From Hydractinia symbiolongicarpus (taxonomy: Eukaryota; Cnidaria; Hydrozoa; Anthoathecata; Hydractiniidae): DNA of 64,000 nucleotides. The position numbers and the translations under genes were made by a program. Below the pieces are notes generated by a model that saw nothing but the letters and a program-made list of their open reading frames with translations, did not search any database and had not been told where the DNA came from. Below, piece after piece: positions 1-12,040 of the stretch. Numbering within the stretch: the stretch's first letter is position 1; each line of letters opens with the position of its first letter. The DNA lies in contig NC_079876.1 of assembly GCF_029227915.1 (NCBI RefSeq), positions 15,872,001-15,936,000 on the forward strand. The letters run 5' to 3'.

Positions 1-92
1 TATCAGCGACATACATTCTGAAAAGCATTTATCTAAAAGAGGCTACAAGTATCTAATTTATCCAACCTTGACTTTAAATTAAGTAGATTGTC

Positions 93-359
93 CTAAAAAA
101 GCCCAAAACCTGAATCAAATTCCTCCAGATATTCTTTGTAAAATAAGCCCAGCCCACGGTTTTTGTCTCTTAACATGTCTTTCATCGTAGGATGGATTTT
201 TGTAGCATACCAGTTTGTTTCTTGAACCTGCGTATCTTTGAATTTCTTTTCTACTACTTCCATCGCTGTAATTTTACGGAGGGTTAACGATAAATGCTGT
301 TGCAGAAAATCTTGAGAATTAACTGATAATTTTTTTCTGGAGCACCAGAAATACAACAA
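93..359 (-). other. Unrecognised open stretch downstream of the TRAF-like exons
   Basis: An 88-codon minus-strand reading frame preceded by a plausible acceptor (CTCCAG). The peptide is charged and possibly helical, with many Lys/Glu. It matches no family I recognise. Its strand and position fit a later exon of the TRAF-like locus, such as a linker or coiled coil, but nothing in the sequence proves it. Confidence 0.2.
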
Positions 360-1138
360 GATGATATAAGCACATGTCTTTTTTATTGTATATTTACATT
401 AGCGTTTGTGGAAATGCGCATTTCTTTTTTAAATGATCCTAAGTATAGTGAGATACTGACAACACGGGTTACCATTCTAATTACAAAGCAGAACTTTGGA
501 ATTTAAAGTAGCTGTTGAAGTCAGCATTTCTTTTTTTTAAATTTGTTTTTCTTTGTTTTAGAACAACAAATTTTTAACCCTATCTATGCCAGGGGGTGGG
601 ATGCTGATGTGAACAAAAATTATTGCTAACAGTCATCATTTAAGGCATGATTGTCTTGCGACAGACATCGCTCGTACCAAGTTCTATGACTTCCAACCTA
701 ATACAAAGGAATTTGCAGGGGTAGGGCATTTCTAACCCGCACCATGTGACTGTGAAGTTACATGTTATACAACGTAAGTTGTTCTTGCAAAATGGCAATG
801 ACCGTAGATTTTGTTAGGACGCTGTAACTGCTTTCAAAAATGTTTAAAAAACAATTTCTAAAATCTATTGGTGTATTTATTTACTTACTCTAACATTTTT
901 TTGGCAAAAATTCAGCGTTTATTTCTGGCTTTTTAACTTTTGTAAAATTGCGAATGTTACACATTGACTTGCTTTCATCTAAACTGTCTTTAACTTTATG
1001 TTTAAATCTATATTTTCTGGTACAGCTGTAACTACATTGCACGATGTTTTGCTTTGATTTCACAAGTAGTGCATACTTTCTGTCTTTGACCATTAAATTT
1101 TCTTATACACTTTACAGTAATAATCTAACAATATTTAC

Positions 1139-1698
1139 CTTCATATTGCTAATTTCACCAATCCATTTACATCCATTTGTTGACATGTTCACATTTCACT
1201 TTGACTGATGAAATGATCCTTTTTATCATCGTAGCTGGAGTCGCCTATGAATATTTAGAATCGTAAGTAAAATGTGTCGATTAAAAGCTGTTACAAAGTT
1301 TCCATACTCACGAAATTGCAGTCTATTTTTGTTCGACAAGTTGGACAGACAGGATGCAAATGGCTAAAATGAATAATTCGAAAAGTCAATATTTTATTAT
1401 TTCCTAGATAGATAATGACATTCAATTTGGAAAAGTGCTGCTTTTCCCGACCTGGGAAACAATTAGTGTCATAGTTGATCCAAAGATATGCTATATTGTT
1501 TAATATATCGATGGTGGGTGAAGTAAAGCTCTAGAAATACCTTCTTTACCTGCTATCTTCCCATCAATCTAAACAACTCGTGCACATTCCATGGCCACAT
1601 CTTAGCTGCATCGCGTCTTTCATCGAATTCATGCAGATGATGCAATAAAAATCATCCCTTACTTCTTCAGCAACTTCAAAACGAAATCCTCCAGACAT
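1139..1698 (-). pseudogene. TRAF-type RING/zinc-finger protein, decayed 5' exons
   Basis: Three minus-strand exons read as the start of a TRAF-like ubiquitin ligase/adaptor. Exon 1 (1698-1550) starts at ATG 1698-1696 and encodes the first half of a RING: Cys19-x2-Cys22, then Cys34-Gly-His36, Cys39, Cys42. It ends in AG|GTAAAG. Exon 2 (1363-1312) follows a TTTTAG acceptor in matching phase and supplies the closing CPTC pair. Exon 3 (1244-1139) joins in phase 0 and reads into a TRAF zinc-finger start containing GCKW. Two breaks are visible: TGA at 1566-1564, inside the RING, and a one-base shift between the two halves of exon 3. Exon 3 is 106 nt, which is 35 codons plus one extra base. A further Cys-rich minus-strand reading frame at 890-1093 may be a later zinc-finger exon. 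Phase agreement across three exons makes chance unlikely. Calling it a pseudogene assumes the two breaks are not assembly errors. Confidence 0.65.
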
Positions 1699-4600
1699 AG
1701 TTATGCTTCTATTTCTTACCTATTTACAATCAAAAAGAAGAACATTGTACCATAGGTTAAATGGATGCTAATAAAAAAAAGCAATAATTGAGAAATGACA
1801 TCTTTCATTTAGTGTTAAATCCCGCTCACTGCTTGCCAGTATGTTAGTGACGAACAAAGTAGTTCTTCCTCAATATGACTTACACGCATTATACTCGCCC
1901 GTCATGATCAGAGGTCTGATCGGGGTGAAGCATTCTCTGTTGAGAATAAAATACAGATGTGCTATGATAAATATTCACCTATATAAAAACTTTTATGGTA
2001 TAAATAAATACGCAGCCATGATGGTGTATTTCATTCCTCTATCGCAGAAAAAATAATTCACATAAAACTTAGCATGTGTTTATGTGGAATAATCTAAAGG
2101 TATTTTTTTATGATATCAACACTTTAAATTTAAATATTAAGGACAAAAAGTTCGAAGAGAGTCAATTATGTAGTAGCTCAACTTTTGTAAGCATACCTAA
2201 CAAATCTGGCATTCAGTACAATTTGCAAGGTAGTAATACTTTTGTATTTCACTACTCTTAAGTGTATTTAGTGTGTGTGTTAAAGCCGCTGTTGGATAAA
2301 ATTATTTAGAATTTACTGGTGAATTTCTAAGTATTTGCTGATCATTACAAATTTAAAAGGTTGTTTTTTATGCAAACATATCTGATGTTCTTCAATTTCT
2401 TTTGCCAACCCTTGACAAGATTTGCTTTAAAGGTTAATAAAGCTACAATCATTTCTAACTTGCCTAAAGTTAATTATGTTTTTCTTTGGAATAAGAATGT
2501 CTTTATTCTCAGGGAGCAAAGCTGTAAACGGTAAAGTAATATCTACTGAACAATAAACAAGTTTAAAATAACATAATCAAATATTAGATCGAATCTTTTT
2601 TCATCTCAAACACGCAACTCGGTCCCATTTCTGTTACTTTTAAGCTGACTCTTTTTCTCTACCTTGGGCTTCTTATCTTAAGCAATATGTTTTTGTTCTT
2701 ACAGTCCGCTGTATACGAATTCTAAAGGAAAGATCTTGTGTATGGAAAATATTCACGAACAAACTCAGTCATTTTCCAGAAATTTGGAATACCCTGAAAT
2801 TAAGAAATTCGTACCTGCGGACTATAAAATTCAGATAAATTACTTAATAAGTGCCAATAATATAAATGGAATGCAGCTAGTTTGTGATACTTATAAAATA
2901 TTACACTTCATAAATTGATTACAGTATCTTAAAAAGTTCAATTGGATGCTCCTGCTTCCCAACGTAAATTCCCAATATTAGCCATAATTCCCAACTGCTT
3001 TCACTGTCCGTTCAACAGAACTATTACTATCGTTTTCGCCCTTATCGCCACAACGCAAAAAGCGCTGACTCATTGCGCAGTGCATGTGCAATGGACAGCA
3101 ATTTCCGATGAACAGGTGAAAATGAATTCATTTGCGGAGATCAAAAGGTTTAACTAATTCGACTTTTGCGCCTAGCTCGCCGGCGCTTTAACTTTTTGAC
3201 CAATTAAACTTAGGGGAAAAACAATTCTGCATAATTTTGGTTACATTGCATAACAGCAAAGTGAAATGACATTACAACTTCCAAACAACAAACTTTTTTT
3301 CTTTAACCAATCCTTCGACATTATTTGGTTAATAAGTGAAAAAATATACCCTTTTTTAAAGGCTAATAATGATGGCAATTTCTCAGAAACAAAGAGTATT
3401 AAAAACTAATATTTAGAGCTAAAAACCTAAACTTAAAACTTTTGTAAAAAAGACTTTTATGCTCCTTTACTTTTAAATTCCCATACTTTTTTTTGGCTAG
3501 CCTTTGCGGTTGGTTATTTAGCAAGTCAGGAATGGTAAATTTTGCAGAGGTTCTCCCGTTTGTTTAAAAAACTTTTTGTGCGCTACACTCTATTGATTTA
3601 TGAAAATCAATCTCGCTTGCAAGATGAGTAAATGGAAGTCAGTATTAAAACACTGTTTCAAATATAAACAAACTCATTCACACGACTGCCAAATATTTTG
3701 TGTCTATAAACAAATAAAGAATATTTATAATAAATTTCCTGAATTGACTAGATATGGTTTCCAGTAAACACTTACGCACTTTAATATACTTATAGTTTTA
3801 TTTGGATACTTTTTAGCTACAACACAGAGCATGGATACTGTTAGTAGAAACCAGGTATTCTATACAATATAAAAGATAAGTAAATATGATGTACAGTAGA
3901 CATGAAATCCTGGTAAAAATTACTTCAGTTGCAGAGTTTTGTACCGAGCAGGTCTTGGCACTAGCAAAGCCCTAGTAGGGAAAAATTTTAAAATCTCTGA
4001 CAGAGCGTAAAGAGTTTGCTAGGGAAAAGTAGAGCTGCACAGAAAATTAGTCACTTTTTCCTTTTTTTTTGAATTTTTTATTCTGGTGGACAATATAGAT
4101 TTTACAATAATTTGAAAGAAAGAAACACAGTAATGACATAAGAGTGTATAATATAAAAAAGAGACAAAATTCAAAGCCTAAGCTTGGTTATTGAATAATA
4201 AAAGCTACAGCCATATCTTGTAGTCTTAATGTTACCTCAAGTAAAGAAACCTTAGTTTTGGTAGCTAATTTCATCGCAGATTTTCACTATATATTGTCTT
4301 AAAGATACCAAAGTGTTGGTAAAAAAGGACTTAATAACCACTGTCTACAAGCCTCCACAAAACTAGTGAGGCAAAATACCCCACCCCATTTTTCAGTGTT
4401 GTTGTGACTTTTTTTGTCTAGCTAGGCACCTTGCTCTATCCCACTGCAACTGTCCACGTGGTCACACAGGCCTTCAACATTGATTTGAGGAGAGGGAGTG
4501 TTTCCATGTGATTTGTTGTTTTTTCTTACCATATATTGAGTGGTGTCATTTAATTTTGTAAACTGTTGTAGCTTTAACTAGTTTGCTATAATCGGGTTAA

Positions 4601-7600
4601 ATGATGACACGACAAACATATTGGAATAATTTCACTTATAGATGTCGATTTTTTTTTAGCATCATTCGTACGGTAATTTGGTAGGCGGGTAAGTGTAAAA
4701 ATGCTCTAAGGTCCAAAATAAGCGAAATCCAACTTTACCTTTGTTACGCCTTAGTATGTTGCATTGGAACAATTTTAATCTGTAAAATAGCAAGTTTCAG
4801 CCGCTGTGAAAAATAAAACAAAACAATATACTGTGGTTAAAATCAACAAATCAATGGAAATAACTTTTAAAACAAGTTAACTATTCTCATCAAAATTAGA
4901 TATTACATACAAAAATTTTCCGGAAATTGTGCAAAATATAAGCAAAATTTTTCATGATGTCAATGTTCTATAAAATTGGAAAGTGGACCTTGCAAAAATT
5001 CCTCTTGTATTGTGTCTCCAATATTTACTAAAATTTAGAAAACTTTTAAAACAAAAACAATTTTATAAGCACAATACAGTGTAACATGCACATTATATAT
5101 ATCCCTGGGTAGCTAGCTACGTAGTATATACAATACTAATTTTCAACAAAAGTTAACTTTAGAAGAAGAGTAAAGTTACACAGGTGATCAATGTTCCGTC
5201 AAACTCAGTCATTTTACTATCATTTAAGTGTGTATTTCATTTTACATCGATTTTATCTGTGCTCTTCTTTAAATAGCTATCTATACTTTTCAAATTAATT
5301 CTTTGATAATTGCTCTACCACGTTAATCCATGTCAAACTTGCTTGCACATAGCTAGCTTACTTGAGAAAAACTTGCTTTGGGTAAAAGCAGAAACATCAG
5401 ACAGAATTGTGCACTTTGACTTTATTTTTAGTATTAACCAGAACAGATATTTATTTAGGCTATCAAAACAAAATAACACAAACAAAAAAATGAGTTACTA
5501 CAAGCGCTTTGCTACTACTCAGATCTGTGCGGTGTAAAACACAGTGATAATATAAGTACCTGTTTATAATTCATGCGTAAGTACTTGAATCTAATTCATG
5601 CGTAAGTATTTGATTCTAATTCTTCTGCTTTTTAAAAACATGAAGCGACACGCATGAAATTTAACATGGACTCTTTAAACAGCACATGCTCCACGCTCGA
5701 TATACAGTTGAGCACTATATCTTCAATGCTGGAATTAAGCACACCCCTTCGTATAAGCATAAAATACTTTTAATAAATTTGTTAAAAGTATCAAATACCA
5801 ATGAAATATTCACCGAATTTTTTGTTAGCTAGCTAACTAGATAGCTAACTATAACCATTTGCCAACCTTTACAGCGACAAAAATTTCCTCTTTTGTGCTG
5901 AAACTGATTTGTTTTCAATTTGTTTTTATTATATTATAGGAACTAAATTACCTCGTACGACATAAAAAAAACTTTTAATTTTGACCCTGATGCATCATAC
6001 CTGGTCTTTCTACAAATGAAAATTTTTTAAAAATATTAGCAATACGGGAGTCGGTTAAATTCTGATGCAGCAATAAACAATTCATCAGTTACATTTTTTT
6101 TCACTAGTGAAAAACTCGCGAGTAAGAAAATTTCAACTTTTGAATATATTTTAAGATGAATATATTTTTGAATATCTTCACTTTGTATCTAAAATTTAAA
6201 AATTTACCTCATATTAAAATGTTAAAGTGTATTTTTTCAAAGTCTTCTTGTACCCACTCCTTCGCTTTGCAGCGCGGAGTCGGTATCAAATCTGTTTACT
6301 ACATCATATTCTGAGAATGCTGCGTTAAAGTGGGCAGTGAGGACAATTCTGGTGATCTGAAAAACCTAAGCTCCATTGTGTGATGACAGTTTGTCGCTCT
6401 TTTGACCAAAAAATTAAAACTTGTCCGTTGCTAAGACTTGACCGTTAAGTTGTAAGTTTCCTGTTTACTCTTTTATTCTTGTTTCTTAAAAAATCAAATG
6501 GTGTGAGTCTATAAGAATAATAAAAGTGAGAATTTGCAGAACTACAGCGTTTTACAGCGACACAGATAATTTGCTGTTTCTTGTCAGGATGAAAACGTTT
6601 GAGAAACAGAGGTTAATGTCATATTGAACATTGCCTGGCAGTGAGGAGGATTAGATCCGCGTTCCCCAGAATGATGAAAGCCGATGACTACGTACTGCAA
6701 TATAATAGTGATGACGAACGCGGACAGTTGATCCGAATGGTGTATAAATGGCTAGAGGTGATTTTTTATCATTGTGCATCCGCCGTTGATGTGTTGGCGA
6801 ACTCCTATATGGCATTTTTTTTTGGGGGGGGAGGGGAGGGAGAATATGGTCTGCAGAATATTAAACACGGTCAAAATAAACATGGCGCACAAGCTGCACG
6901 TAAAGGTACAGGGTGGCATTTTACACTCTAACCAATTTTTTTTGACTTCAGCGCTTAAATTGTAACTGTAAGTGGTAAATTTGGATGTTATATTTTAATT
7001 AGAAGAACTTTGATTGCAAGTAATCGCAATTATATAATTACGATTTTGGATAATGGATGATGTTGTATATTATTTGTGCATTTGTGCAGGTCCAGACCGT
7101 GCCATAAAAAGTGATTTTATCATCTTTGCTGTAGAAATCTTTAGGACATATATACTTGCTAATTTAAGAACTATATATGTGACAGATAATAATGCTTAAT
7201 AATATTCATCACTGTAGTATACCACCCCATAAAGTGACTTATTACACCATAAAAGTTTTGCGGGAAGAAAAAAAAGAAAGATTTCTGAGAAGAAATAAGA
7301 CTTTTTAGTGTGATAAGAAAAAAGATTTGCTAGAAAAACCAAAACTATTTTTAGAACAATAAGAAAACACACTTGAAGAATTAAAACTTTCTTTAGCGTG
7401 ATGTTAAAAATACGTAGATGGTTATAAATATCTAAACTTTTTTAGTGCAGTAAAAAGAGTGTTAATATTATTCCCAAATATTATAGTTCATATTTTGTGA
7501 TTGTTAGCACATTTATACAATAGCATGCATGTCTTAAATTTGAACAAAATTTTTTCGTATATATTATTGTTAACACACGCAATTATAGATAACAATAGAA

Positions 7601-7750
7601 ACATGCAAAATACATGTGATAACAAAGGGCACATGAAGTTTGTTATGTAAACATGACTTCATTACGGGACATCGTGAAATGCGAGTACATGTAACATTAC
7701 ATTCAGGCGGTACTGTACAGATGTTTTTACACGCATGTATTTTGATATTT
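1699..7750. other. Intergenic, no recognisable gene
   Basis: AT-rich DNA with short scattered open frames on both strands and no domain I can name. A short stretch at 6671-6757 begins ATGATGAAAGCC and runs into a GTGATT donor-like site, so it could be an isolated first exon. This is weak. No tRNA, tandem array or mobile-element end was recognised here. Confidence 0.4.
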
Positions 7751-8554
7751 TATTATTTATACTAGCGCATTACTTTGCAAGACATACAAAAAAGAATATT
7801 GTAAAGCAACATGCGTAATGTGATGAGATTTAAGGATTGTTTCAACAACGTATGTATCTATAATAATACAGAGAGTGTGTGCGTCTGTGAAAGGCGAAGT
7901 GGATGCGTTCATATCCCTTTGCTGTATAGTACAGTCCAGATGTAAGCATACGCGTACGCTAAACTTGCAAAAATAATTGCTTTGTGTTAAAAGCATAAGC
8001 ATAGCAAGAAACATTGTTTAAAAACAATACTCTGCGCGAGAAAAAATTAAACATGAAGGCCATTGAATTTTTATTTTTTTTAACAACAAAACTAATTATA
8101 GTAACACGATTTTAATCTCGATATATTTAAAAACACAAGCTCTTTTAAAAAACAACAAATCCAATGATCTAAATATTTAAAAAAAGCTAATGCTGCTTTT
8201 AGAACTTTTAGTAATATTTCTTTATCGTCGAAACGTATTTTTTAACATGGCAAACTTTTAAAAGTTCTTTCTATAAAAAACAACGTTTAGCAACGCAAAC
8301 GGAAAAACCCTACGTTCGGGACTTTTTCTTTCGCGATAAGATTTCGAAAACAAATTAAATTTTTATACCGAAGAAAGAAAAAATCTAAAAATATAACTTG
8401 ACGTTTTATAGTATCAACCTACATTTTATTGTTAAAAACATTGTCTTTGTTTTTTCTAGCACACAACAGCTCTATCTCTTAAAAGATTTAAACAATGCAT
8501 CTCGCTGTCTATTTATTTTCGCGCAAATCTTTTATTTTATAAAACTATCAAGCA

Positions 8555-8596
8555 ATGGCTAGCCGTGTTACATTGATAGAGTTGATAACATTTTAA
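8555..8596 (+). pseudogene. Truncated copy of the 33-aa micro-ORF
   Basis: The first 13 codons match those at 9106 with four base changes: two silent, plus Leu-to-Ser and Thr-to-Ile. TAA then follows TTT. Beyond the stop, similarity resumes after an apparent deletion of about 20 bp. The shared upstream part begins near 8490 in this copy and near 9038 in the other. Confidence 0.35.
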
Positions 8597-8639
8597 ATAC
8601 TTAAAACACTATCTAACAAAGCTATCCTATCGCCATTCT

Positions 8640-8940
8640 TCGTTCTATAACTTTCTAAAAAATCATTTCTATCGCTGCTCTTCATTATTAAACTTTTAAA
8701 ATGTGATATAACGAAGCTTTTCCATCGTCGTCCTTCGTTCTTAAACTTTTAAAATGCGATTTAAAAAACATTTCTATCGCCGCTTTTCGTTTTTAAACTT
8801 TTAAAATGTGATCTAAAAAAAACATTTCTATCGCCGTTTTTCATTTTTAAACTTTTAAAATGCGGTCTAAAAAAAACATTTCTATCGCCGTTTTTCATTT
8901 TTAAACTTTTAAAATGCGGTCTAAAAAAACATTCTAAAAC
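8640..8940. repeat. 54-bp minisatellite, about 5.5 copies
   Basis: Units start at about 8664, 8717, 8769, 8823, 8877 and 8930, giving periods of 52-54 bp. Each unit carries CATTTCTATCGCCG followed by TTTTTAAACTTTTAAAATG. The third to fifth copies are nearly identical and the outer ones diverge, as expected for an array growing from its centre. Confidence 0.85.
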
Positions 8941-9105
8941 ACGATATAAAATAGCTTTTCTATCAAAATTAAAGTTTCAATCTTTGTTAAAATATAATAA
9001 TTTCTATTGCTTAAAAGCTTTATTTAACCCGCGCAACCAACAATGCCTTCCCGCTAGTTTATTTAGTTTCCACACAAAACTTTTGTTTAATAAAAATAGT
9101 AAACA

Positions 9106-9207
9106 ATGGCTCTTCGTGTCACATTGACAGAGTTGATTACATTTGCAATTTTGCTATTGGGAATAGTTTTGTTAACACTATTTAACAATAGTTACGCGCA
9201 GTTATAA
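9106..9207 (+). CDS. Candidate 33-aa single-pass membrane micropeptide
   Basis: An ATG opens a 33-codon frame: a short polar N-terminus (MALRVTLTEL), one uninterrupted hydrophobic stretch over residues 11-26 and a polar end (NNSYAQL). Size and layout resemble sarcolipin/sarcolamban-type SERCA micropeptides, but that is only a resemblance of form. A related copy of the first 13 codons lies at 8555-8596. Upstream sequence is also shared between the two, so the frame sits on a duplicated segment of about 150 bp. No promoter, intron or polyadenylation evidence was found. It may be a chance frame in a repeat. Confidence 0.25.
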   Translation: MALRVTLTELITFAILLLGIVLLTLFNNSYAQL

Positions 9208-9390
9208 TAAGCCATTTTTTCTTCAATAATCTTTTGTTTATTACGCGCAAGTTAATGACTTACAAGACTCGCAAGATAATTAATAAGAACAAAAGACAAA
9301 CAACTACCGCCTCCGAGAAAAAGGTGTGAAACTTGAGCGTCTGCATACGCTTACATCTGGACTGTACTGTAGGCGAAAAACTTATGTCTC

Positions 9391-9611
9391 AGGCGATTAC
9401 TAATAAGAATCAATTGGTGGTGGAGTTTACTTGTGTTGAACCAATCTTGCTGGTGAAATCATTGTATTTATAATAGTGGTATATATTGTGTTGTGTGTAA
9501 ATCAATTGGGTATATTTGGTGTTGTGTTATTAGGAGAACTGTGAAGATAACCTACAGGAGAACTGTGAAGATAACCTACAGGTTAGTCATACACATATTG
9601 CGATTTTAACA
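9391..9611 (+). repeat. 5' LTR of Copia copy 1, truncated
   Basis: Matches the 3' LTR from AGGCGATTAC to TTTAACA. The terminal TGTTAATC segment is absent and unrelated sequence takes its place. A 24-bp unit (AGGAGAACTGTGAAG...) is present twice in tandem at about 9532-9580 but once in the 3' LTR. Confidence 0.9.
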
Positions 9612-9613
9612 AA

Positions 9614-9624
9614 TGGTAGCAGAG
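9614..9624 (+). other. Primer binding site of Copia copy 1
   Basis: TGGTAGCAGAG lies two bases after the 5' LTR end. This is the usual type of initiator-methionine tRNA primer site in Copia elements. The same 11 bases follow the 5' LTR of copy 2. Confidence 0.75.
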
Positions 9625-9652
9625 GAATAAAATTGCAAAGTATCATAGAGAA

Positions 9653-10990
9653 ATGTCAAAAAGTTGGGTACCCCCACCATCATTGAATACAGAGTCCAGT
9701 TACAAAGACTGAAAAAAAGAAGTTCAAATATGGCAAGCACTTACAGAACTAAAGGCGGAAAAACAAGGGCCAGCTATATTCATGGGTTTGAAAGGAAAAG
9801 CCAAAGAAGCAGTATTAGAATTGGAAATTGAACAAACCAGTGCCACAACTGGGGTAAAAGCTATTACTGACAGATTGGACAAAATTTACTTAAAGGATGA
9901 AAAGCAAACTGCGTACCTGGCTTATGAAACCTTTGAAAAATTTAAACGACCCTCTGAGATGAGCATGAATGATTACCTTATAGAGTTTGAACGATTATAT
10001 CACAAAATCCAAGTTCACCGTATGGAACTTCCTGATGGAGTTTTGGCATACCGAGTTTTACAAAGCGCTAATCTTACACCAGAGCAGCAACAGTTGGCTA
10101 GAGCAACTATAAATGAATTACGCTATGATTCAATGGTATTACAGTTAAAGAAAATATTTGGTGATACTGTGGCTTCATCTGTGTCAAATGATGCTGTAAA
10201 GATAGAGGCTGTTTTACAGGCAAGCGCAGATTCTACGGAGCAGAATTACTTCACCAAAAGAGGTGGATATCAGCGTTCAAGGTTTAAAAAAGGAAGGGCT
10301 GCAGCACTAAATCAAAAATATGGATGGAGGAAAACCAGATCCAGTAACAGAGTAATGAATCCGCCTGATGAATTTAGAAATATTATAAAGTGCAATATTT
10401 GTCAATCCATTTATCACTGGGCTCTGAATTGTCCCCATTCTTATGAGAATCAGGAGTCTGAAGATGTAAAAAAGGAAGAGAGTCGTTCAAAAGTTACATT
10501 TTTTTCTAAAATTAAAGAAAGTGAAATGCAATCCCTTGTTGGTGAAACTTTGTCATGTGCAGTTTTAGACTGTGGTTGTACCAAAACAGTCTGCGGTAAG
10601 AATTGGTACCAATGTTTCATTAATAATATTGATAGTGAAGAGTATCCAGGTGGAACAAGATTTAAATTTGGAGATAGCGAGGCAGTTTGTTCCATAAAAC
10701 GAGTAATCTTACCTGTAATCATTGGTTCAAAAGAGGTTAATCTAGAAACAGAAGTTGTACCCAATGAAATACCTTTGCTTTTAAGTCAAACATCTATGAG
10801 AAAAGCAGATGCAGTTTTAGATTTTAGCAACGATACTGTTAAAATGTTTGGAGAATGCCATCCTTTAAAATTTACCACCACAGGTCACTGTTGCATACTT
10901 TTAAACAACAACAGAATAGACTTAGATGAAAAGAATTATGACCATTTGCTTCCTCAAGTTGCCTTTGTATGCGCAAGTGAAAAATCCAAA
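9653..10990 (+). pseudogene. Copia copy 1 gag and protease region
   Basis: The frame starts at ATG 9653. TGA at 9710-9712 interrupts it after 19 codons, and it then stays open to about 10,990. Visible parts are the UBN2/Copia-type gag, a zinc knuckle (C-x2-C-x4-H-x4-C at about 10,392-10,433) and a retropepsin core LDCG at about 10,567. In the protease core Cys replaces the usual Ser/Thr of D-S/T-G. Past an A-rich run at 10,979-10,998 the homologous frame shifts. Confidence 0.9.
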
Positions 10991-12040
10991 AAAAATCGTC
11001 AAACTTCATCGTCAGTTCTGTCATCCAAGTGCTGAGAAATTAAAATCTCTTATTAAAGCATTAAATTCCTTTTTAGAGGACCGAAGTGAAATCATGAAAT
11101 TAATTGATAATGTCTCACACTCTTGTAAAGTGTGCCTTAAGTATAGAAAACCAAGACCACGTCCTATTGTTGGCTTACCAATGTCGTTTGAATTCAATCA
11201 GTGTGTGGCTTTAGATTTAGTGCAACTTTCACAATCATTGTGGTTTATTCATATCATAGATACTTTCACAAGATTTTCATCTTCAAAGTTAACAAAGACA
11301 AAAGATAAAGATGTGATAACAGACATTATCTTTGAAATTTGGTTAGCAAGATTTGGTCAACCAAGAAAGTTTCTGGCTGACAATGGAGGAGAATTTATCA
11401 ATAAAGTGTATGAAGAAATGACACAACAGCAGCCGAAAGTCCTTGGTCGAATGGGCTATGTGAGCGACACAATGGTATCATTAAGGAAATGCTGAGTAAG
11501 ATTATAGAGGATACGAAATGTACACCTAATCGAGCACTTTTCTGGGCTATTAGTGCCAAGAATTCTTTATCAAACAACAATGGATTTTTACCAAACCAGC
11601 TTGTTTTTGGTAAAAACTATGACTATCCCTGCATCCTCACTGATCAGTTACCAGCCTTGAATGATACAATTTCAAGTAAGACTGTGGCCCATAACCTTGC
11701 TGTGATGCATGCATCACGAAGAGCATTCATAGCAGCAGAATCTTCTGAAAGAATACGCAGAGCATTGCGGCATAATGTCCAGTGTTACAATAATGTGCAG
11801 TATGTAACTGGAGATAAAGTCTTTTATAAAAGAAAAGACAGCGAAAAATGGCATGGACCAGGCACGGTAATTGGACAAGAAAATAAACAAGTACTTGTCA
11901 AGCATGGTGGAAGTTATGTGAGAGTCCACATTTGTCGGTTGCAAAAGGTAAATCAAGTAGTACATTCACAGAAACCATCACAAGACTCTGAAAAAGAGCC
12001 CAGAAGTAACAAGTATGCAGTTGGACAACTGTGTTTCACC
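10985..12040 (+). pseudogene. Copia copy 1 integrase region, two frame changes
   Basis: The His-Cys integrase N-terminus (LHRQFCHPS ... CKVCLKYRK) and the catalytic core (LDLV; ADNGGEF) are in one frame to about 11,430. There a short deletion removes the segment before SPWSNG and shifts the frame. The glutamate-bearing CERHN motif and the integrase C-terminal part (GDKVFYKR, WHGPGTV) continue to about 12,040. A third shift precedes the RT frame. Confidence 0.88.

Larger units (their letters stand above)
7922..9372. repeat. Inverted-repeat pair, about 40 bp, 1.4 kb apart
   Basis: The segment at 7922-7966 is found again in reverse complement at about 9331-9372, with a 20-bp perfect core (GCTTACATCTGGACTGTACT at the right copy). 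The right arm lies directly before the truncated end of the first Copia LTR. The pair could be the remains of a DNA element that contains the tandem arrays between them, or a local inverted duplication. No target-site duplication was found. Confidence 0.5.

Noticed and set aside
1841-3157. Three short plus-strand frames of 60-71 codons
   Set aside because: Length and composition are expected by chance in AT-rich DNA; no splice or domain support.
10450-10764. Antisense open frame over Copia gag-protease
   Set aside because: It is the shadow of the sense coding frame with no family similarity.
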